A stretch of DNA of 64,000 nt. Origin: Thermothelomyces thermophilus ATCC 42464 (taxonomy: Eukaryota > Ascomycota > Sordariomycetes > Sordariales > Chaetomiaceae). Below, one piece after another: positions 23,146 to 33,570 of this stretch. A program made the position numbers and the translations under genes. The DNA is taken from the NCBI RefSeq assembly GCF_000226095.1, contig NC_016473.1, positions 4,278,001 through 4,342,000 of the forward strand, in the 5' to 3' direction. How positions within the stretch are numbered: the stretch's first letter is position 1; each line of letters opens with the position of its first letter. The notes below the pieces were generated by a model that saw only the letters and a program-made list of their open reading frames with translations, was not told the origin of the DNA and did not search any database.

Positions 23146-25873
23146 ATGGCGTCGGGACGCCAATTGAGCTTTCTGCTCACCCTCGGCTGGCTCAGTGCCC
23201 TCTTGACCGCCCTTGGCTTCGCAACTGCAGTATCAGCGAACGCGGCTACCGATGACGAACCGATCCTGCACCGCGAGATTGGGCGCCAGAATAATCAGAG
23301 TTTACTATGGGGCCCCTATCGCCCCAACCTCTACTTCGGGGTGCGCCCCAGGATCCCTCAGAGCTTGATGACGGGCTTGATGTGGGGCAAAGTCGAGACA
23401 TACACTGACTTCCAGCACAGTTCGTTGTCCCCTCCAACCCCCCCCCCCCTCCTTCCCCGCACCCCTGCTCTGCCGGGCGCCTCTTTTCGTGGTCTGACCA
23501 TTTTCCGTCACAGCGGTACGGTACACCTGCGAACAGAATGAGGGCATGAAGGGGTATGGATGGGAGGAGTACGACCCCCGGCGGGGCGGTATCCAGACCA
23601 TCCACGACATCCAGAACGGCCTCGACCTCACCACCTCGTTCGTCAAGGTACCCGGCGGCACGCACGGGGGCAATTGGGCGGCACGCATCAAGGGAGTGCT
23701 CAACGGTGATGCGCCCAAGGACCAGAAGACTATCGTGGCCTTCTACGTCACCCAGGAAGGGGCCGACTCGGAGCTGCAGGCGCTTCCCGGCGAGGATCAG
23801 TTTGGATATGAGGGGGACGTCACCCTGAAGGGGCACTCGGAGTCGCTTGGTAACTACAAGCTTGTCGTCACGAGAGGCCAAGGGGTCCAGCCCAAGAGCG
23901 ACCATGACATCTCGCGAATCCGCGGTCCCGGCCAGACCGTCGTCCAGTCCTTGACCTACCCCGAGGAGCACATATGGCAGGCGAAGCCGATCCTATTCAG
24001 ACAGCTCAAGGAGGGCGTCGACTGGTTGGTCGAGAACAAATACGACGTCCAGGACCCCCCGCCGCCATGGCAAGTGTACTTGCTCACCAACCGACCCGGC
24101 GCCGGAAACGTGCATATCGTGCAGAAGGTCTTTGAAGGCGACTTTGAGTTCGATGTGCTCTTCTCTAGCGAGTCGGCAGGCAAAGAGCTGACGAGCGCCG
24201 ATCTGTCGAGGGAGATCAAGGAGACGACCGAGTCCTTCGCCGAGCGCTTCTCGAGCGTGTTCGCCCCGAAGGCTCCCTTCAGTGCTGACAGGTTCAAAGA
24301 GTTTGGCCGGAGCATGTTCTCCAACCTGATCGGCGGCATCGGCTACTTCTACGGACATGCCGTCGTGGACCGGTCGTACGCGCCCGAGTACGATGAGGAG
24401 AACGAGGGTTTCTGGGAGGAGACTGCCGAAGCGCGGGCCCGCAACCAGCAGGCATTGGAGGGGCCGTACGAGCTGTTCACGAGCATCCCATCCCGGCCGT
24501 TCTTCCCGAGGGGCTTCCTGTGGGATGAGGGGTTTCACCTCCTTCCCATCGCCGACTGGGACATGAACCTCACTCTCGAGATTGTCAAGAGCTGGTTCAA
24601 CCTGATGGACGAGGACGGCTGGATCGGCCGCGAGCAGATCCTCGGCGCCGAAGCACGCAGCAAAGTCCCCCCCGAGTTCCAGACACAATATCCCCACTAC
24701 GCCAACCCGCCGACCCTCTTTTTCATCATCGACGCGTTTGTGGAAAGGCTCGCCGGGGCGGCAAATGGCAGTCTAGGAGACTCGGGCAAAGAACGACTCG
24801 CGCAACAGCACGACGAGTCCCTCCCCGCCACCGCCTCCCTCGATAACCCGGAAGTCGGCCTCGAACACCTCCGGCGCCTGTACCCCCTCCTGCAGCGCCA
24901 GTTCAACTGGTTCCGCAGGACCCAGGCCGGCGACATCAAGTCCTACGAGCGGGAGGCCTACTCCTCCCAGGAAGGCTACCGCTGGCGCGGCCGCACGCCC
25001 ACGCACTGCCTGACGAGCGGGCTGGACGACTACCCGCGCCCGCAGCCGCCGCACCCCGGCGAGCTGCACGTCGACCTGCTGTCGTGGGTGGGCGTCATGG
25101 CGCGGTCGCTGGCCAACGTTGCCGACGCGCTCGGCCTCTCCGCAGACGCGGAGCAGTACAAGAAGGTCCTGACCGCCATCGAGCGCAACCTGGACGACCT
25201 CCACTGGTCCGAAAAGGACGGCTGCTACTGCGACGCGACCGTGGACGACTTTGAGGAGCACACGCTCGTCTGCCACAAGGGCTACATCTCGCTCTTCCCG
25301 TTCCTGACGGGCCTGCTCAAGCCCGACAGCCCCAGGTTGGGGAGGCTGCTCAAGCTGATAGGCGACGAGGAGGAGCTCTGGAGTCCGCACGGCCTGCGCA
25401 GCCTGAGCAAACAGGACGAGTTCTACGGCACGGCTGAAAACTACTGGCGCAGTCCGGTGTGGATCAACATCAATTACTTGGCGATTGTCCAGCTTTACGT
25501 ACGTTCGGATCCCATCCCCCGCCCTCCTCCCCCTCTTTGCCTCTTTTATTTATATTTTTTTTCTTCCCTTTTATCATGTTACTGGGCAGAGAGATACTGA
25601 CCCTGGCGGAAACAGAACGTGGCCACACAGGAAGGTCCCCATAGGGAGACGGCGCGAGACCTGTACTCGCGCCTGCGCAAGAACATTGTCGACACGGTCT
25701 ACCAGAGCTGGGAGGAGACGGGCTTCGCGTGGGAGCAGTACAACCCCGAGACGGGTAAGGGCCAGCGCACGCAGCACTTCACTGGCTGGACCAGTCTGGT
25801 GGTGAAGATCATGGCCATGGAGGACTTGCCAGCGGCCGAGGCGGCAGCGGGGCATGTGAGGGACGAGCTGTAG
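23146..25873 (+). CDS. CWH41: Mannosyl-oligosaccharide glucosidase (ER glucosidase I, GH63)
   Basis: Model join(23146..23419,23514..25498,25616..25873), 838 residues. An N-terminal signal anchor (LSFLLTLGWLSALLTALG, about 8-25) puts the catalytic part in the ER lumen. The GH63 N-terminal beta-domain contains NLYFGVRPRIP, and the spliced YTCEQNEGMKGYGWEEYD; the (alpha/alpha)6 catalytic domain has RGFLWDEGFHLLPIADWD and the conserved C-terminal AENYWRSPVWININYLA, which runs across the second intron into QLYNVATQ. Known role: removes the outermost alpha-1,2-linked glucose from Glc3Man9GlcNAc2, the first trimming step of N-glycan processing and calnexin entry. Intron 1 has a GTTCGT donor and CTGAC branch. 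Only two introns are seen; no defect is evident. Confidence 0.95.
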
Positions 25874-26183
25874 ATAGTTTCTAATATCTTTGTTGTAGAT
25901 CTCTTTGTCAACGGGCTAATAATTAGAACATAATCCTGTCTCATGTCGACGTAAACGAGCCTCATAACCTGGGCCCCCCAACTCAAAATGAGATGTGGTG
26001 ACGAAGGTGCTTTGACGAAATCGTGCGTGCCTAGCGGACACGGATTGGCCCCCTCTTGCCCTTAATTATACCATCCCTTTCCTTAGTCATAAAAAACCAC
26101 CCAAAAAAAAAAAAAAAAAAAAACCTAATTGGTGTAGAGATACATGAGACATCGCGGTTGTGCAGATCCCTCGCTCAGGACAT
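25874..26183. other. Convergent intergenic region with A-tract
   Basis: Between convergent genes; it should hold both 3' UTRs. It contains an A-tract of about 20 bp near 26104-26123. Nothing else is recognised. Confidence 0.6.
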
Positions 26184-26679
26184 TTACCTTCCCTTAGTCC
26201 CCGCTATGCCATCCCCCTTCTTTGCCGCGTCCTTCCGCGGCAACACCTCGACCTGCCGACTCAACAGCTTTCTCAGCTCGGGTGTGATTACCTTTTCCGG
26301 CTGCTTCTGCTGCTCTTGCTGCTGCTGCTGCTGCTGCTGCGGTTGCGCGGTGGGCGACTTGCTGCTCGTGTCCCTGCCGCCACTGGCACCAGCTTGGGCT
26401 CCCTGGCCGGAAGCAGGACCGGGCCCAGACGAAGAAGCCTGCTCGAGGACCGGCCGCTGCCTGGGCGCGGGGAAGTTACCCTTCTTGTCGACGGCGTCCA
26501 CGAGCCGGCGGAAGCGCTTGAAGAGGGCCTCGGCGCGGATGAGGGTCGAGTCGAGGTCGATCGTGCTGGAGAGCTCGTTGACTGTGTGGTGTTTTGAAAG
26601 GACGACGTCAGATTTGATGCGTGGTAATAAACCACACAGGGAGGTGTGAAAAGGGGGATAAAGGAAGGGGGGGGGGGGG

Positions 26680-26739
<60 letters not shown>

Positions 26740-29205
26740 TACCGTACTTCAGGACCTCGTCAAAGTGCTTGAGATGCGTCATGATCACGTCCCTGTGCTT
26801 CTCGAGGATGGCGAGGGCCACAAACAGGTGGAAGCTGCTGGTCAGGTAGTCGGTCCAGAGCACCTCCCAGAGATGCAGCACGTCGGGCCAGTCGAACTCG
26901 CGCTTGTACCAGACGAGCAGCATGCGGAAGAAGAAGAAGAAGTTGGTGCTGTCGGCCGACTCGAGGTGGGCGTACAGCTTGGGATCCATGAACTGGACGA
27001 GGTGGTCTAGAGCGCGCAGCTGCGAGCGCATCCCCGACTGGTCCCGCAAGAAGTTGCGCTCCATGCGGTCCATGAAGGACTTGAAAGCCCAGAAGGCCAG
27101 CGCGTCGTCCTGGAGGACCGCGTAGATGGGCGCGAGCAGGTCCGACATGCCCTGGACGTAGCCCAGGTCACGGTTGTACTCGTTGTACGTGAGGAGCATG
27201 TCTTTGAGCTGCTCCATGTGCACGTTGGTGCCGACGCTGGCAAAGGGAGAGTCCGGGTCCGGGTGAGGGATGTCTTCGCCGGCGAAGATGGGGACGTTGC
27301 GGTCGGTGCGATGAACATCTTTCTCTGAAGAAGGTGTGTTGTTTAGTCGCCACTCGTGTGGGGAAGGAGATGAAAATAAAGTCAAATAAACTCACCGATG
27401 CGTCCTCGCTCTTCCCGCCACCACTCGCCCTCTTCGCCCTCTCCGCCCCTGTCGATCTGACGCTCCCACCAGGCGCCCTTGAGCTTGATATAGGCGTCTC
27501 GGAGGGAGGCGGCCAGGGCCTTGCGCTCGTCGGCCGTGCTGTACCACTCGTACACGCCGAGGAGGAACAGCCAGGCCTCCTTGCGGACGCCGTCGTCCGG
27601 GTCGAGGCCGCCGTGGAAGACGCGCTCCTTGACCTCGTCCACCGTGACGGACAAGCGCCCCGTCCGCGGGTCGAAGAACGAGTTCCACTCCTTGAGGGTG
27701 ACGGGCTTCCGGAGCTGCTCGAGCGTCAGGCTGCTGGTGCTGTCGAGCAGCTCGAACTCGCCCACGTCCGTGTCCTCGAGTTCCATGACCTCCCGGGCGG
27801 TCCATATCCTCTGGTTCCTGTCGCGCTCGCTCTGCTCGGCGATGCCCATGGCCCACCGCGCCAAATAGATGCGGGCGCTGTCGAACTCCTCCTGCAGCGT
27901 CTGCACCTCCGGGTTCCGCAGCAGCCTCCGCACCTGCGGCGGCAGGCGCGGGTTGTCCAGCACGTCCTGCGCGGCCTGGCGCGTGAAGGTGGTCACCCTG
28001 CTGAACTTCTCCATGATGTTCCACCCGGTCTCCTTGACAAACTTCATGAACGGATCCATCCCGCCATCCCTACCCCCCCCGGAGCCACCACCACCAGCAG
28101 CAGCAGCAGAAGGAGCAGTACGGGAGGCCGCCGCCCTCGAAGCGCCCGGCACACCCACGCCCCTGCCGCCACCGCCGACGGCGGTCTTGACGTTGGCGCC
28201 GACGCCGCTCTTGCCGCCGAACGCGAGGCTGTCCTCCTCGCTGGGCTCGACCAGGTACACGTTGGGCTCGACGGCGCTCCGCTCGACGGTGACGTAGCGC
28301 TTCAGCCAGCGCAGGACTTCGTCGCCGCCCCAGAACATCTCGCCGGTCTCGTCGAAGGGGTCGAAGGAGTCCCTGGCGCGGCGGTGCTTCTGCAGCATGG
28401 TGCTCTGGCACTCGTTGTCGTGGAAGAAGAGGGGCGGGAACGAGTCGCCGGCGCGCGAGTTGATGATGACGCTGCCGTACCACCAGCCGACGCTGGGCGG
28501 GCGGACGAGGAGCGAGTAGATGGCCGAGAGGGGCACGGCGAAGGCGTAATGGCCGACGCCGGCGGTGGCCGGGTGGCTGGTGACGGTCGGCGGCGGCGGG
28601 ACGAGGTAGGACTGCTTGGGCGGCGAGTCGGTGTCGCAGAGGTCGACCTTGACGTAGATGGACGCGGCGTCGCCGAGCTGGGACTCGGGGACCCAGGCTA
28701 GGAGGAGGTCGGAGGAAACCGGGTGGACGCGGGAGGAGGGATGGCCGCTCCTGCTGCTGGTGTTGGCGGGACGGTCATTGTTGTCGTTATAGTTGTTGTT
28801 GCTGGTGCGGCAGCTCGTCGAGATATGAGAGGAAGGAGGGTGCTTCTGCTGCAGCAGGGCAATGTAGCCGGGGATGTTGTCGCGCGCCGAAGGGGTCGGG
28901 TGGACGTAGACCTTGGACTTGGAAAAGAGCAGCTTGACGCCGCGGCCGGTCTCGGTATGGGTGATGGTGTCGTAGTCGCCTTCCTCGTCGTCGCTCATGG
29001 CGTAGAAGCTGCCGGCGGGAGAGGGGGGGCGAGGAGGATGGGAGATGATGGAGAAGGAAGAAGCGGCTGTCGTGGTTGTTATCGGCTGCGACGATGACGG
29101 CGGCGGCTGTTCCGAATTTGGATTCGAATTCGGGAGAGTCGACTCGGATGCCCTTGGCGGCGACAACGGTGACGACGACGACGTCATGTTCGAGATGCGC
29201 GTCAT
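26184..29205 (-). CDS. GYP7: Gyp7-type Rab GTPase-activating protein (TBC domain)
   Basis: Model complement(join(26184..26581,26743..27324,27396..29205)), 929 residues. The N-terminal domain (about 70-330, including GVKLLFSKSKVYVHPTPSARDN) is the Gyp7 N-terminal lipid/PH-like region. The TBC domain starts around residue 505 at FFDPRTGRL, has the arginine finger in IEKDVHRTDR (split by intron 1), the glutamine finger in YVQGMSDLLAPIY, and ends near 790. The tail is Gln-rich, with an eight-glutamine run from a CAG repeat. Known role: accelerates GTP hydrolysis by Ypt7/Rab7 on endosomes and vacuoles. The first ATG of the open frame (29205) is used; the next Met, six residues on, is an alternative. 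Intron 2 carries a 58-bp homopolymer tract. Confidence 0.93.
26667..26737. repeat. G13/A58 homopolymer pair inside a GYP7 intron
   Basis: Thirteen G (26667-26679) are followed by 58 A (26680-26737) on the plus strand. In transcript sense this is a T58 tract starting right after the GTAAG donor, then C13. Confidence 0.85.
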
Positions 29206-29923
29206 GTCGTCGGTCGCTCGCAACTCAAACTCCCGCCAGTTGTTCCGAGGTTGGCAATTGCTCGTTGCCCTGCAGACAACCTCGCGCTGCGTGTCTGGCG
29301 TGGTGGGAAGCGTCTGCGGCGCATGCCTCGTGCAGGTCGTGCGTTGGTGTCAGCTGGGCCTGGAACCAATGCATGCATGTGCTGATGAGGTGTTAACAGC
29401 CTGGGGAAGCCCCGCGGTTGATGATGCGGGTGTGGAGGGGAGGGGAGAGGATGCTGGATGAGGTAGCAGTACCCGCTCAACATGCATAAACTTGCGGAGA
29501 ATTAAGTATCTCTACGTGCTATCGGCAAGCCACGGCCAAAACTTCGCCCCTCTTGACGCGTACGCCGCCGAAAGGCGCCATCGTCGTCATCTCGGCCTCA
29601 ACACACGCGAGCTTGTCGATGACAACCTCAGCACGCTAGATCTGATTTTCGTTAGTTCGAAAAAAAAAAAAAAAATAGGGCGGTCATTATCCTCGTTACA
29701 CAGACAGACGTCAGCATAGGCGCTGGTCGATTATTAACGGTCCTGTTCTCTTTTCATGTTTCCGATCCTGCCTGTCGTGCTCCCGTAGTAGTGGGCCTCA
29801 AAGCGCTGTCGTGCTGGCCAGCCAGACATCCAAATATATCCAGACACAAAACAAAGAAGCGCCAATTCCAAAAAGTCCCATATCTCCCCCCCCTTTCCCC
29901 ACCCCAAGTGCATGCTCATATCG
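29206..29923. other. Intergenic region (GYP7 promoter side)
   Basis: The stretch between GYP7 and the 3' end of the Mso1-like gene, both on the minus strand. It contains an A-tract at about 29661-29675. No gene is recognised. Confidence 0.55.
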
Positions 29924-30757
29924 TTACCGTGGCCGTGGTCCGCTAGGCAACCCCGACCTAGGGCCGCTCGGCAGTCCGTAGCTCCTTCCCCCCCCTTGGC
30001 CCCCAACGCCTCCCGCTCCCGAGCTAGAATAACTCGGCCCTCCATCCGACGACCACGGTGCGTTCGCGCTCATCACCGGCCGCTCCGTGTGTCTCGTGCC
30101 GGGCAACCCGTCACTCCCCCCGGCACCCCCCTGACCGCTCCAAGCCCACCGGTTCGCCGACGGTTGCGCCGGTGGCGGTTGCTGCTGCCCCGGCGGCTGG
30201 AACGGGCCTCCTCCCGAGCCGGGGCTCGTCGTCCTCGAGCCGCCCCAGAGCCTCTGCTTGAGCTTCTCCTGCGCGCTCACCCCGGACGACCCGGTCGGGG
30301 CCGGGCTGACCGTGCCCGGCCCCCCGCTCCCGGCCGCCTGGTAGCTCCCCGCGCGCTGCCCGGCATCGCCTCCGCCAGCGAAAGGATTCCGGCTGTTCAC
30401 GAACGGCCCCGGCCGCTGCGCTTGCGCCTGCTGCCCTGCGCTGTTGCTGTTGCTATTGCTGTCCTCCCACAGGCTGCTCAACCCCCCGCCGGCCGCACCG
30501 GTGCTGCTGCCGTACCTGCTGCCCCCGCCCACCCCCTGGGCCGCGAAGACGGGCTGCTGCGGCGGCGGCGCCTTGGGATCGGGCGGCAGCCAGCTGGGCA
30601 GCGGCTGGCCCTTCTCGGCGTAGTAGCCGCGCAGGACGCGGCAGACGTGCGTATCATCCTCGGTGTCGCCGTCCGACTCGCCGCCAAAGTAGGTGCGCTG
30701 CAGCTTGGAGATGTTGGAGGATGCGTTGGTGAGCAGGCCTTTGTACCATGAGGCCAT
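29924..30757 (-). CDS. MSO1: Mso1-type Sec1-binding protein
   Basis: A 277-residue single-exon gene. Residues 1-60 carry the Sec1-binding domain of Mso1: an N-terminal amphipathic stretch WYKGLLTNASSNISKLQRTYF, then DGDTEDDTHVCRVLRGYYAEKG and LPSWLPPDPKAP. The remaining 215 residues are low-complexity Gly/Ser/Pro/Gln sequence with a short conserved-looking EKLKQRLWGG. Known for yeast Mso1: binds the SM protein Sec1 and takes part in SNARE-mediated fusion of exocytic vesicles. The start is the only ATG ahead of the domain. The symbol is by domain homology only; the disordered C-terminus cannot be compared. Confidence 0.85.
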   Translation of the reverse strand: MASWYKGLLTNASSNISKLQRTYFGGESDGDTEDDTHVCRVLRGYYAEKGQPLPSWLPPDPKAPPPQQPVFAAQGVGGGSRYGSSTGAAGGGLSSLWEDSNSNSNSAGQQAQAQRPGPFVNSRNPFAGGGDAGQRAGSYQAAGSGGPGTVSPAPTGSSGVSAQEKLKQRLWGGSRTTSPGSGGGPFQPPGQQQPPPAQPSANRWAWSGQGGAGGSDGLPGTRHTERPVMSANAPWSSDGGPSYSSSGAGGVGGQGGGRSYGLPSGPRSGLPSGPRPR

Positions 30758-31226
30758 GGTGGGCGACTTTTTTTTCTTCTTCTTCTTCTTTTCCTGCTTC
30801 TTTATCCTCCTATTTTTTGGTGGCCAATTGGGAACAACCTTCTTTTCGTTCTTTCCTTCCTTCGTTTGTTGTTTGGTTGGTGACTTGGAGGTGCGAGAGA
30901 GCGGCGGTGTCGAGCGATGATCGGCGATTTGGCGACTGAGCAGTGGGCGAAGGTCGAGGAATCGAGATTCAGAGAGGGATGCGGAATGTGTTTCCGCAAA
31001 GAAAATAAGTACAGTCTAGAGCGCAACAGAATCGGTGCTTCGATCCGTGAGCTAGCACCTATCTGCTGCTTGCGCTCGACGATGCGTGCTGACGCCGCCG
31101 CTGCTGTGGTGGGGGGTTTGATGCAAGATGGTATCCGTAGTTTGTGGTGCTCCCGCTGCAAGAGGCGCCCCATTCGTGGGCCTGATGCCGAAACATGGCT
31201 CTCCGTAATTTCTGGTATGCCGTAGT

Positions 31227-31235
31227 TACTCCGTA
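31227..31235 (-). repeat. Dispersed TACGGAGTA motif copy
   Basis: Exact copy on the minus strand, 38 bp before the full palindromic copy. Confidence 0.6.
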
Positions 31236-31272
31236 CAGAACATGTAAAATACAATACATGCACTACCTTACC

Positions 31273-31288
31273 TACTCCGTACGGAGTA
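31273..31288. repeat. Perfect 16-bp palindrome TACTCCGTACGGAGTA
   Basis: Two inverted copies of TACGGAGTA sharing their central bases make a perfect palindrome. It is the most complete member of the motif family in the window. Confidence 0.8.
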
Positions 31289-31896
31289 CATTCGGGGGAA
31301 TCCATTCATGTGTAGAGTCCTCCATGCCTACATGATCCGACGACAAGTGGGCAACAGGTTCATTTTACCACATTCCTTGGTCTTCCGGCCTTTGGGGCGT
31401 TGGTGATATGCTCACTCTGACAGGGTCGCTTGGTATGGAGCCTCGATTTTTGGCCCTCCGTAAGAGGTACTTGAATGCTCTCGTTTTACCCAGCTGTTGC
31501 CTCGATTTCAGGACATCTTGACGCCCATGACATGCAAGGTCAAGGGCTTGCGTTCGTTCGGCAATAGTGGTGAAATTGCGGGCATAGTAGCTTCCTTGGG
31601 CATCAGAGTATAGCTCCGACACCAAGATTGAAAGGGAGCTCGACGGAGACGCAATCCAGCCGAAGGATTACTCGCTTGAGTCACCGTACGCCCTTGTAGG
31701 CCGATCACAAAGATCACGATGATGAGTGACCCCTCAAGCCCCCCATCCCGGTCGTGCTGGAGTAGATGCTGACTTGGGACACGGTCTTAGCAGCTGAACC
31801 CTACCTTGATCTCGCATTTGAGGTGTATCAGCTTAGTCCTGCGCCCCTCGCATGAGGACGACGACCGAAAAATCATACATAACGCCCCTGCGCACT

Positions 31897-33159
31897 CTAA
31901 AATGCGAGTAGTTTTGCCCTCTCCGTCTCCCTCTCCACTTCGATCTCCTTCCGTTTCCGCGCCGCAGGCTTGACCGCGCGGCCTCTCTTCCGCTTGTCGC
32001 CGGCCTTCTTCTTCTTCTTGACCTCCTCCTCGTCGTCGTCCTCCTCACTGTCCTCGTCGTCGTCGTCGTCGCCATCATCATCGTCATCCTCGGCGTCGTC
32101 TTCGTCGCTCCCCAGCCAGTCCTCGATATCGGCCAGCTCTTCGTCGTCGCTCTCGTCAAAGTCCGACACGTACTCCACCGCGCCGTCCTCTTCCTCCTCG
32201 TCCTCCTCTTCCGCTTCTTTCTCGAGTTCCGCCTCAGACTCGCCCTCCTCCCCGTCCTCCTCGATCCCCTTGTCCATGTCCTTATCCCGAACTCCCTCGC
32301 CCTCCGCCTCAAGAGCATTCAACACCTTCTTCCAGATGTTGGCGTTACAGTTGAGCGGCATGTCGCCATACGCGCCCTGCCGCAGGCGCTCGAGCAGCTC
32401 CCGCTCAATGGTGCGCTCGAGCTTGGCGGCCGCCAGCGCTTTGCGCTCGCGTGCCTCCTCGCGGTGCTTGATCTTTGGCGCCATCTTGGGCACCAGCCTC
32501 TCGCCCAACCGCGCCTCCTCGGCCGCTATCCTGCGCATCCGCGCCGCCACCTGGACGAGCCGCGTCAGGCGCTGCTTGCACTTGTGGATGAGGAACTTGG
32601 GGAAGAATTGCAGCCGGCTCTCGATCTGCGCGAGCGCTTCTTGGTAGTTCTTGGAAAGCTTGATCTTCTCCCACCATTTGGACGGCATGTGCGATCGTTC
32701 AATCTGAGGAACGGAGAAGAGTCTTAGGTTAGAGATTGCCACACTCTAGGAACTGTCTCACTCTGCGAAGGGGCAGGAAGGGAATGCGGGAACGCACCGT
32801 CTTTATGTAGAGATATATTGTCCCTTTCGGCGATGTCCTGACCGTCGCATACCGGCTGTTGGCGAGAGGGCAACTTTGGCGGTTGCACAAACCGCTAACC
32901 TGTTCCGTCGTAAGCAAAACGGCCACGCAGCACCGGAGAGGCGACGTACAGAGTATTCATTTCGGCAAAAGTTATTTCCCTTGTTTGTTCTAGGCCGAGT
33001 TAGGATCAGCAGACGACACAAGAGGAGCAACAAGCAATTCTTACTTGAGCTTGAAGGCACAAAACTGTTCTGCAGAGTTGAATTAGCATGGAGCGCTTGG
33101 TCGAGTTGGGCAATCGAGTGCTCACGGTTTATAATCTGCCAGACGATTTCGTCAGACAT
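31897..33159 (-). CDS. MAK16: Ribosome-biogenesis protein Mak16
   Basis: Model complement(join(31897..32703,32798..32899,32950..32989,33045..33069,33126..33159)), 335 residues in five exons. The first four exons together encode only 67 residues: [20 protein letters not shown], then [33 protein letters not shown] and YLYIKT, a near-perfect Mak16 N-terminus with conserved cysteines. Exon 5 continues [20 protein letters not shown] and the [15 protein letters not shown] motif. The C-terminal third is extremely acidic (Asp/Glu runs) and ends in a Lys/Arg-rich nuclear signal. Known role: a nucleolar factor needed for early 60S pre-ribosome assembly and 25S/5.8S rRNA maturation. All four introns have GT...AG borders. 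Confidence 0.96.
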
Positions 33160-33570
33160 CGTGCAATGTTGGCGGCAGGCGTATCAAAATAGGCTTGGCT
33201 CCAGGTCCGCCTCGGAAGAGGGGTGAGATAGTCTCGAAGAGAAGCCGTTCTTCTCTATGATAAATAACTTGGAGGGGCTGCAAACGCGATGCTGAAAAAA
33301 AGCTCTGGGCTCTCGAAGTTTTGGTCCAGGGATTGGCCAGTGCATGCGCAATCTTGTCTTATCGGAGTTGGGCCAGTTCTAGCCAATTAAAGCTTACTCT
33401 GTTTACTTGGCAGTACAGTTGTTACTGTAATCCGTACTCTGTACGGAATACATACACACTCTAACTCGTACAGGAGCTGCTGATGCGTCGAGCACGGCGC
33501 GTACTTCACGGACGCTGCGCCAGTCGAAACACCTTGCACCTGCACAGCTTATAGTTGTGTACCAAAGTCA
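33160..33570. other. Divergent promoter region (MAK16 / MSS1)
   Basis: A 411-bp divergent intergenic region between two ribosome- and tRNA-related genes. It contains TAATCCGTA (33428-33436) followed by the variant TACGGAATA in inverted orientation (33442-33450). Confidence 0.6.
33428..33450. repeat. Inverted TACGGATTA-type motif pair
   Basis: TAATCCGTA and the one-base variant TACGGAATA face each other with a 5-bp spacer in a divergent promoter region. Confidence 0.6.

Larger units (their letters stand above)
30758..31896. other. Intergenic region with palindromic motif copies
   Basis: A 1.1-kb stretch upstream of MSO1 and downstream of MAK16. The MSO1-proximal part is rich in TTC repeats (about 30770-30792). 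Two TACGGAGTA-type sites lie at 31227-31235 and 31273-31288. No gene is recognised. Confidence 0.6.
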
